Assembly (NCBI GenBank): GCA_041392805.1
Contig: JAWKLJ010000002.1
Coordinates: 2,681,001 to 2,745,000, forward strand
Direction: 5' to 3'
From: Saprospiraceae bacterium
GTDB taxonomy: Bacteria > Bacteroidota > Bacteroidia > Chitinophagales > Saprospiraceae
Length of the DNA stretch: 64,000 bases
The notes below the pieces were generated by a model that saw only the letters and a list, made by a program, of their open reading frames with translations, was not told the DNA's origin and did not search any database. The position numbers and the translations under genes were made by a program. The number at the start of each line of letters is the position of its first letter. Positions within the stretch are counted from its first letter, which is position 1. Below are positions 57,623 to 64,000 of the stretch, piece by piece.

Positions 57623-60397
57623 ATGGATCATCAAGTAGCCGAAGCAGATGTTGCATCTGTAGGAATTGAAACCACCAGAAAATTTGTCTATTGTTTTGGA
57701 GATGGTAAAGCTGAAGGCAATGCCAAAATGAAGGCCCTATTGGGTGGAAAAGGAGCTAACCTTTCCGAAATGAATTTATTGGGTATCCCCGTTCCTGCGG
57801 GATTTACCCTTACTACTGAGGTCTGTACCATGTACAATGCGCTAGGAGAAGAGAAGACGATTGCTTCCGTAAAATCGCAAGTGGAAGCAGGAGTGCAATG
57901 GGTAGAAAAAATAATGGGAACAGCATTTGGAAATCCTGAAAACCCTCTACTGCTTTCTGTTCGTTCAGGAGCAAGGGTTTCCATGCCAGGGATGATGGAT
58001 ACCGTCCTTAACCTAGGCTTAAATGAGGAGCGCGTAGCCTACATGGCAAAAAACTGGGGAAGCCCACGTTTTGCCTGGGACTCCTATCGACGCTTAATTC
58101 AGATGTATGGCGATGTCGTGCTCGGACTAAAACCTGTCGATAAGGAGGAAGAAGATCCTTTTGAATTGATCATTGATGAATTGAAAGCCGAACGAGGCGT
58201 AAAAAATGACACCGACCTACAAGTAGAAGACCTCAAAATGTTGGTTACCCGCTTTAAGGCGCTGATCTTGAAAAGAACCGGGCGCCCTTTCCCAACCGAT
58301 CCCTGGGAACAGCTATGGGGAGCGATATTGGCCGTTTTTTCGAGCTGGAACAACAGTCGGGCCCGCGTTTATCGAAACATCAATAAAATCCCAGAGGAAT
58401 GGGGGACAGCGGTGAATGTCCAAGCCATGGTCTACGGTAATTATAATGAAAACAGTGCGACCGGTGTGGCCTTTACCCGAGACGCTGGTACGGGAGAGGA
58501 CTTATTTAATGGAGAATTCTTGTTCAACGCACAGGGAGAGGATGTTGTGGCCGGTATCAGAACCCCACAGCAGGTTACCCTCGAAGGATCCCAGCGTTGG
58601 GCGGCACTGGCTCAGTGTACCGAGGAAGAAAGAAAACGCGACTATCCCTCCCTCGAAGAAGCAATGCCAGAGGCTTTTAGTCAATTGATGACTTATGAAA
58701 CCATATTGGAAGAGCACTATAAGGATATGCAAGACCTGGAGTTTACCATTCAGGACGGTAAGCTGTGGATGCTACAAACCAGGAGTGGTAAAAGAACGGG
58801 GGCTGCAGCAGTGAAAATTGCAATGGATATGGTTCGTCAAGGTATGATTGATGAAAAAACAGCTTTATTGCGGGTGGACCCCGATCGACTCAATGACCTT
58901 TTGTTGCCTGTTTTTGACCAACATGCTATTGCCAATGCCGAGGTCATTGCCCGAGGATTGCCGGCCTCACCAGGGGCAGCTACCGGACGTATCGTCTTTT
59001 TTGCTGACGATGCGGAAGATTGGGGCAAAGCTGGCATCGACACCATTTTGGTTAGAAATGAAACTTCCCCAGAGGATTTGCGGGGCATGAATATTGCCAA
59101 AGGCATTTTAACCGCAAGAGGAGGGATGACTTCCCATGCGGCCGTGGTGGCCAGGGGAATGGGTAAGTGTTGTATTTCAGGTGCCGGAGGGATCAAGGTG
59201 GATTATCCAGCCAGGAAGATAACTGTGGATGGTAAAACCTTTAAAGAAGGTGATTGGATTTCTCTGAACGGGTCTCTCGGCGAAGTATATGAAGGCAAAA
59301 TACCGACTATTCGCCCGACTCTGGGCGGGGATTTTGGGCTGCTAATGGCGATGGCCGATAAACATGCCCGACTACAGGTACGAACCAATGCAGATACGCC
59401 CCAAGAAGCGGAGGTCGCTCAAAAATTTGGGGCAAAGGGAATCGGACTATGCCGAACAGAACACATGTTTTTTGAAGGTGATCGCATCGTTGCGGTCCGG
59501 GAAATGATATTGGCAGAAGACGAAGCTGGCCGCCGCCGTGCCTTGGAAAAACTACTCCCTATGCAACGATCTGATTTTGAAGGTCTTTTTGAAGTCATGC
59601 ATGGTTTACCCGTCACCATTCGTTTACTAGATCCTCCCTTGCACGAGTTTTTACCACACGAAAAGGCCAGCCAAAAAGAAATGGCAACGGAAATGCATGT
59701 AAGCATGAAAAAGATCAGAGCGAAGGTAGAAGCGCTTGACGAAACGAACCCTATGCTGGGACATAGAGGCTGCCGTTTGGGTATCACCTACCCAGAAATT
59801 ACGGAAATGCAGACCAGGGCTATTATAGAAGCGGCCCTTAATGTGAAACAAAAAGGGATTGAAGTTCGGCCTGAAATAATGGTTCCTTTAATCGGTAGAG
59901 CCCGAGAATTTGAACATGAAGAAAAAACCATCAGGTCCATCGCTGAAAAAATATTTGCTGAACGAAATGACCGGATTGATTACCATGTAGGCACGATGAT
60001 TGAAATTCCACGCGCCGCTTTGACCGCAGATCTAATTGCGCAACGCGCTGAGTTTTTCTCCTTTGGAACCAATGATTTAACGCAAATGACCTTTGGTTTT
60101 TCTCGCGACGACATTGGTAAATTCTTGCCTGTTTATTTGAAAGAAGGGATTATGGACGATGATCCTTTCAAGCGAATAGATGAGAATGGGGTAGGGCGGC
60201 TCGTGAAAATGGCCAGTGAACAAGGTCGAAAAACGCGCAGTGACCTTAAATTAGGCATTTGCGGAGAGCATGGTGGTAATCCTCCATCGGTCGCCTTTTT
60301 CCATAAAATAGGCCTGGATTATGTAAGCTGTTCGCCTTATCGGGTGCCTATCGCGAGGTTGGCAGCGGCGCAGGCGAATCTTCGGGAGGAAAGATAA
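57623..60397 (+). CDS. ppdK: Pyruvate, phosphate dikinase
   Basis: 924 residues. Interconverts pyruvate, ATP and Pi with PEP, AMP and PPi. ATP-grasp domain starts FGDGKAEGNAKMKALLGGKGANLSEM; the swivelling phosphohistidine domain has GGMTSHAAVVARGMGKCCISG (His near 504); the PEP/pyruvate barrel has GLCRTEHMFF, NPMLGHRGCRLGI, FSFGTNDLTQMTFGFSRDD and CGEHGG. Complete. Divergent from the GltD-nifJ operon, so enzymes on both sides of pyruvate share a control region. Confidence 0.97.
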   Translation: MDHQVAEADVASVGIETTRKFVYCFGDGKAEGNAKMKALLGGKGANLSEMNLLGIPVPAGFTLTTEVCTMYNALGEEKTIASVKSQVEAGVQWVEKIMGTAFGNPENPLLLSVRSGARVSMPGMMDTVLNLGLNEERVAYMAKNWGSPRFAWDSYRRLIQMYGDVVLGLKPVDKEEEDPFELIIDELKAERGVKNDTDLQVEDLKMLVTRFKALILKRTGRPFPTDPWEQLWGAILAVFSSWNNSRARVYRNINKIPEEWGTAVNVQAMVYGNYNENSATGVAFTRDAGTGEDLFNGEFLFNAQGEDVVAGIRTPQQVTLEGSQRWAALAQCTEEERKRDYPSLEEAMPEAFSQLMTYETILEEHYKDMQDLEFTIQDGKLWMLQTRSGKRTGAAAVKIAMDMVRQGMIDEKTALLRVDPDRLNDLLLPVFDQHAIANAEVIARGLPASPGAATGRIVFFADDAEDWGKAGIDTILVRNETSPEDLRGMNIAKGILTARGGMTSHAAVVARGMGKCCISGAGGIKVDYPARKITVDGKTFKEGDWISLNGSLGEVYEGKIPTIRPTLGGDFGLLMAMADKHARLQVRTNADTPQEAEVAQKFGAKGIGLCRTEHMFFEGDRIVAVREMILAEDEAGRRRALEKLLPMQRSDFEGLFEVMHGLPVTIRLLDPPLHEFLPHEKASQKEMATEMHVSMKKIRAKVEALDETNPMLGHRGCRLGITYPEITEMQTRAIIEAALNVKQKGIEVRPEIMVPLIGRAREFEHEEKTIRSIAEKIFAERNDRIDYHVGTMIEIPRAALTADLIAQRAEFFSFGTNDLTQMTFGFSRDDIGKFLPVYLKEGIMDDDPFKRIDENGVGRLVKMASEQGRKTRSDLKLGICGEHGGNPPSVAFFHKIGLDYVSCSPYRVPIARLAAAQANLREER

Positions 60398-60466
60398 GGC
60401 AAACTCGGAAAAGAAGTCCTGATTTTGTGAGGTAGCCAAAGCAGTTATTTGGACGCGGAGTTATTG

Positions 60467-60524
60467 GAGGAGTGGCGTTATTGGAGTAAAGGCTAAATGG
60501 AGCCCTCCAGTAACGCCACTGCTC
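60467..60524. repeat. Imperfect 20-bp inverted repeat after ppdK
   Basis: Arms GAGGAGTGGCGTTATTGGAG and CTCCAGTAACGCCACTGCTC (two mismatches), 18-nt loop, between convergent ppdK and the DUF4386 gene. Possible two-way terminator or repeat remnant. Confidence 0.6.
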
Positions 60525-60590
60525 TAATTTATTGGCTTTTTTCAATTCCAGCCTATTTTCTGAGCATTGAATAACAGCGCGAGACATGAT

Positions 60591-61292
60591 TTAGGCTTTG
60601 GGGATATTACTGTTTTTTATTCCTTTTATAAGCAGATACAGTGTAAATGAGACTTCACCTGTGGCTGCTGAAAACCCAACCACATTGGCCAATAAAGCTT
60701 CATTACCTGGTACCAAAAAAACGCCAAAGGTTTCTAACAAATAACCTGCTGCAGCCAAAACCATTAAAACACCTAATGCCTTTGGAAAATAAGAAGAACG
60801 GTACAATAATATTCCCAAAAACAAACAATGAATGCCGAAGAATGCACCAGCCAAAAGATAGCCCGCATTATGGGCATTCATGAATAACATAGTCCAGGTT
60901 TCCTGCTGTTCTATCCCTTGTGATGCCAGGTAACTATTTCCATTAGCTACCTGTAATGCCATGTAGTGATTCAATAGATTAAGGCTTGCAATGGCTGGAT
61001 GTGCGAGAAGTCTGAAGGTGGCCGTAATTATAGCCAACGTTTTATTGACAGATTTCAGCAGCTGATAGAGTAACACGGAAATCAATGCATCCAGCATAAA
61101 AGCAATTAAATCGGTTGCTAGTCCCAGGCGAAAAAGCCATTCTGATGAAGTAATATTTTTCATAGTAGCTTGGGCATCTTCCGGAATGAAAAGGGTGCCT
61201 CGCACATAGCCTTGGCTAAAACCGGCCAAGATGATAACCAACAAATACAACACACCGGTTAATCTTGCTTTGTTTTTTAAATTCTTTTCCAT
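60591..61292 (-). CDS. DUF4386 membrane protein
   Basis: 233 residues, about six membrane helices. The N-terminal NKARLTGVLYLLVIILAGF and the middle LLKSVNKTLAIITATFRLLAHP-like stretch match DUF4386. Function unknown. Last in the minus-strand run that starts with the Crp/Fnr gene; 11 nt after the nitroreductase gene. Confidence 0.85.
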   Translation of the reverse strand: MEKNLKNKARLTGVLYLLVIILAGFSQGYVRGTLFIPEDAQATMKNITSSEWLFRLGLATDLIAFMLDALISVLLYQLLKSVNKTLAIITATFRLLAHPAIASLNLLNHYMALQVANGNSYLASQGIEQQETWTMLFMNAHNAGYLLAGAFFGIHCLFLGILLYRSSYFPKALGVLMVLAAAGYLLETFGVFLVPGNEALLANVVGFSAATGEVSFTLYLLIKGIKNSNIPKA

Positions 61293-61303
61293 TGTTCTAT
61301 GAT

Positions 61304-61933
61304 TTAAGCTATTTCAAATAATTCTTCCTTCGACTTTCTTACTTTTTTCCGATTCTGGGTATCATCATCTGGTGACCGGTATCCTACTGGAGCAATTATA
61401 CATGCATTTAGGCCCATTTCATCTAATCCCAATATACTATTGTAGGCCTGATTCTCAAAACCTTCCATGGGGCAGGCATCGATTTTAAGCTCCGCACATG
61501 CAACTAGAAGATTGTTCAATGCCAAATAGGTCTGTTTTTCTGACCAACTTTTTCGTTCGATGGCAGACATGTTTTTGATACTTGATTTGATAAATGTGCC
61601 ATATTGAAACAATTGCTCCGACCCAGCGCCTTGCGTTTTAATAATTCTGTTGATATAATCGTCCACATGTCGGTCGTAATCCTGGGTATAATTACAGAAT
61701 ACAAATAGATGAGAGGCATCGGTAATTTGGGATTGATCCCAAGAGGCTTTGCGAAGCTCCTTTCTGATTGTTTTGTTTTCTATGATGAAGACGCTGTAAA
61801 GCTGAAGCCCATAGGAGGAGGCAGAAAGCCTGATGGCTTCCTTGAGCCATTCTACATCCTGCTTCTTTACCTTTTTATGAGGATTAAACACTTTTGTGGC
61901 ATATCTCCAGTTCAGGTTTTCTATTAGTTTCAT
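61304..61933 (-). CDS. Nitroreductase-family NAD(P)H oxidoreductase
   Basis: 209 residues. FMN-dependent fold: WRYATKVFNPHKKV at the start, RLSASSYGLQLYSVFII (FMN contact), KSWSEKQTYLALNNLLVACAELKIDACPMEGF, and IIAPVGYRSPDDDTQ. Closest pattern is NfsB/YfkO-like. Probably reduces nitro or quinone compounds. Grouped with the DUF4386 gene and preceded by a DMT gene (127-nt gap). Confidence 0.9.
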   Translation of the reverse strand: MKLIENLNWRYATKVFNPHKKVKKQDVEWLKEAIRLSASSYGLQLYSVFIIENKTIRKELRKASWDQSQITDASHLFVFCNYTQDYDRHVDDYINRIIKTQGAGSEQLFQYGTFIKSSIKNMSAIERKSWSEKQTYLALNNLLVACAELKIDACPMEGFENQAYNSILGLDEMGLNACIIAPVGYRSPDDDTQNRKKVRKSKEELFEIA

Positions 61934-62060
61934 CTTTCTATAGTTTTATTGTTTTACAAAATTTTTAAGTTGAAAGTCCTCATTAAATCCAGTCCTTTGG
62001 TAAACGCCCTTACCCATGCCGTTAGGTTCCTTATATTTAATTGCATTAAATTCATAGCGA

Positions 62061-62507
62061 TTATGATTTTATGATTATCACACTGATGATCATCACCATC
62101 ATCCCCATTACTTTCTTGGTGGTTATTGATTCAATTGGCATCCCAAACCAGCCAAAATGGCTAGCAATAGCAGCAAATAGAACCTGACCGGCCAGCCCAA
62201 ACGTGACGGCTGTAGAAATACCCACGCGGGGAATGATATAGTAGAATAAGGTGACGGCCAGAAAGCTAAATACGCCTCCAGAAAACCACATATAAGCGGG
62301 GACAGCTTGCAGTTTATCTATGCTTGGAAAATTACGAACGGTTGATATTGTGGCAACAACTGTAAAACTCGCGCTTATCACCAATGCGGTAGTGGTAGCT
62401 AGCAGTGCACTGTTCAATAAGACACCCAGCCGCGCATTTATACTTCCTTGGATCACAACCATCATGCCTACCAAAAACGATAACAGAAATAAGAATGTAT
62501 TATTCAT
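62061..62507 (-). CDS. Small DMT-family membrane protein (YdcZ/DUF606)
   Basis: 148 residues, five hydrophobic helices, typical half-size drug/metabolite transporter: LSFLVGMMVVIQGSINARLG at the N-terminus and FGLAGQVLFAAIASHFGWFGMP near the end. ATG 62507 (MNNTFLFLL) is preferred over a GTG farther up that overlaps the cyclase gene. Works probably as a dimer. Seven nt downstream of the cyclase-family gene. Confidence 0.85.
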   Translation of the reverse strand: MNNTFLFLLSFLVGMMVVIQGSINARLGVLLNSALLATTTALVISASFTVVATISTVRNFPSIDKLQAVPAYMWFSGGVFSFLAVTLFYYIIPRVGISTAVTFGLAGQVLFAAIASHFGWFGMPIESITTKKVMGMMVMIISVIIIKS

Positions 62508-62514
62508 AGCCTGG

Positions 62515-63492
62515 TTATTTTGAAGTGATTGGGATAGCGATAGGACGCATAGGAGAGCCACTGGCTCCTCTCAGTTTCAGCGATGCTGCGATAAAAGCAA
62601 ATTCGTATACTTTATCTTTAGCTAACTCTTCCAAAAATAGCTGTTCGATGAACATCACACCTTTTTCAGCAAGCAGATAGGTATGTACCGGCACCCAGTT
62701 ATCCTCCCTTTCAGGAGGAAATGCTTCAAAACTGAGATTATCAGCACCAAGCAGCATAACGCCTTGGTCTTCCACTAACCATGTTACTGCATCAAGACTG
62801 ATTCCGGGATAGTTATGGAGATAGTGGTCGGCATTTTCGTAGTGCTGAGCTTGCCCAGTCCGTATCAATACTATATCCCCTTTTACCAATGTAATGCCTT
62901 GTTTATTCAGTGTCTTTTGCAAATCATTGGCTGAAATGCGGTAGTTTTCAGGAAGAGATCCTTTGAACGCTTCAACGTCAATAAGTACGCCTCTTCCTAT
63001 GACGGGAGGAATGGTCTCGGCTCCTGTTCTTTTCCATCCCTTGTTACCGAGGTATTCTTCGGGTGTAAAGCCATTCCATATTTTTCCATTCAATCCAAAA
63101 TGGTTTAGCGCATCAATATGTGTACCCATATGAGTATACATAGAAATGGCATCCCCAGTGTAGCTCACCTTTCGGTTCATTTTCTCACCCAAATTGTTTG
63201 GGTTGTCCACAATAGTTCCGTGAGGCGTGTGAGTAAGCCAATATTGATAACCTGGATCGCCCAGCGAATGAAAACTAGGCATTCCTACAAAATACTCTAC
63301 GCTGAGATCATAGGTTTTACCAGACTTGATTTGGGACAAAACCTGGAGACGTGTGGCGTCTGTCATCATATTCAGGGTGCCGATTTCATCTTCGACTCCC
63401 CATGGACTTTTACCCACAGTTTCTTTTTGTTGAGCTACAGCTTTAAGCTGTACGGCAAGTAGTATCCATAATAAAATCTTTGTTTTTTTCAT
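62515..63492 (-). CDS. Secreted cyclase-family hydrolase (kynurenine formamidase-like)
   Basis: 325 residues from ATG 63492 (signal peptide ending about AVAQQ). The metal site motif H-x-G-T-H-x-D-x-x-x-H is present as THMGTHIDALNHFG. Other landmarks: GRGVLIDVEAFKG, GDIVLIRTGQ and LGADNLSFEAFPPE. PF04199-type enzymes hydrolyse formylkynurenine, cyclic amides or similar. A periplasmic location is suggested by the signal peptide. Belongs to the Crp-cyclase-DMT gene run. Confidence 0.88.
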   Translation of the reverse strand: MKKTKILLWILLAVQLKAVAQQKETVGKSPWGVEDEIGTLNMMTDATRLQVLSQIKSGKTYDLSVEYFVGMPSFHSLGDPGYQYWLTHTPHGTIVDNPNNLGEKMNRKVSYTGDAISMYTHMGTHIDALNHFGLNGKIWNGFTPEEYLGNKGWKRTGAETIPPVIGRGVLIDVEAFKGSLPENYRISANDLQKTLNKQGITLVKGDIVLIRTGQAQHYENADHYLHNYPGISLDAVTWLVEDQGVMLLGADNLSFEAFPPEREDNWVPVHTYLLAEKGVMFIEQLFLEELAKDKVYEFAFIAASLKLRGASGSPMRPIAIPITSK

Positions 63493-63553
63493 GATTTGAA
63501 TATTTTGTTTGTGCAAATATCCAAACCATGCTAGTCGATTTCATTAAGGTATC

Positions 63554-64000
63554 TTAAGAAAGCTTGCGACCGATATTTTTTCGAATAGCACTCAGGTGTT
63601 CAGGGGTTATTCCCAAATAGGAAGCAATCATGTATTGGGGGATTTGCTGTTCCATTACCCTGTATCGTTTCACAAAATCAGAATAGCGTTCTTCGGCAGT
63701 TTGACTCATCGCGTGAATGGTTCGCTCCTGAAGCGCTACATAACCATGCTGCGTTTTTATCCTGAAAAAGCGGTCCATCATATGGATTTGGTCAAATAAC
63801 TCATTTAAACGATCTCTGTGAATTTGTAGGACAACGCTATCAGATATGGCCTGCATGAAATAGGTGGCGGGTTTTTCGGTGAGGTAAGCATACAGGTCAT
63901 TCATCCACCACCCTTTTATACCGAACTGAAGAATATGTTCCTTTCCGGATTCATCAATATCATATAGCTTGAGGCAGCCTTTAGCTATAAATCGCATATG
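63554..64000 (-). CDS. Crp/Fnr-family transcription regulator (N-terminus outside window)
   Basis: 147 codons seen, cut by the window end; the apparent ATG at 63997 is internal, since family members have about 40 more residues before FIAKGCLKLYDID. Cyclic-nucleotide-like fold (EHILQFGIKGWWMNDLYAYL) followed by a C-terminal helix-turn-helix IASYLGITPEHLSAIRKN. The cAMP-binding arginine is not obvious. Probably controls the downstream hydrolase/transporter/nitroreductase genes. Confidence 0.85.
   Translation of the reverse strand, partial: HMRFIAKGCLKLYDIDESGKEHILQFGIKGWWMNDLYAYLTEKPATYFMQAISDSVVLQIHRDRLNELFDQIHMMDRFFRIKTQHGYVALQERTIHAMSQTAEERYSDFVKRYRVMEQQIPQYMIASYLGITPEHLSAIRKNIGRKLS

Overview
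The window reads as chromosome of a Bacteroidota bacterium, probably of the Saprospiraceae/Lewinella type. The placement is an inference from three things. Several intergenic regions carry the Bacteroidota promoter pattern (TTG, about 20 nt, TAnnTTTG). Family content is typical of the phylum: DUF3570/DUF4266, MutS2, OmpA with a C-terminal SPOR-like segment, and a BadF-type sugar kinase next to pfkA. Shine-Dalgarno sequences are mostly weak, apart from the strong internal one that drives prfB frameshifting. No rRNA, tRNA or CRISPR array was seen.

Layout. 0-8 kb: the 5' end of aroC, mutS2, an ECF sigma factor with a membrane-anchored beta-barrel partner, then a thioredoxin-like / ApbE / DUF4266 / DUF3570 cassette. 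8-15 kb: ndk, nrnA, an FKBP lipoprotein, prfB with its programmed +1 frameshift, and a sugar kinase-pfkA operon. 15-20 kb: a glucosaminidase, a TRAP transporter (dctQM, with dctP convergent behind fmt) and fmt. 20-29.6 kb: an OmpA-family protein, a GT2 glycosyltransferase, a C39 peptidase-ABC exporter with its HlyD partner, two AT-rich genes (Uma2 and an unknown) and lpdA.

29.87-39.04 kb is an integrated element bounded by a perfect 57-bp direct repeat. Its plus-strand backbone holds a tyrosine integrase, a membrane protein with a probable -1 frameshift extension, two small helix-turn-helix proteins, a coiled-coil protein, a RepA-like ATPase and a ribbon-helix-helix protein. Its minus-strand cargo is an HNH nuclease and two membrane proteins of unknown function. 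It has no visible relaxase or conjugation genes.

39-64 kb returns to chromosomal genes: folE; a large two-domain AAA+ ATPase whose C-terminus looks like the N-terminal half of release factor 2; aroK; a GH15 glucoamylase; DUF1573; yajC; a YbbR protein; dnaG; a redox operon (GltD-like, pyruvate:ferredoxin oxidoreductase, dihydroorotate dehydrogenase-like) divergent from ppdK; and a minus-strand run of Crp/Fnr regulator, cyclase-family hydrolase, small DMT protein, nitroreductase and DUF4386 protein.

The observations I rate highest are the AAA+/RF2-like fusion, the candidate -1 frameshift signal in the island, the island's attachment site inside a terminator hairpin, and a MITE-like inverted-repeat element whose ends supply the stop codons of ndk and dnaG. 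Three copies of a short palindrome family also occur between genes.
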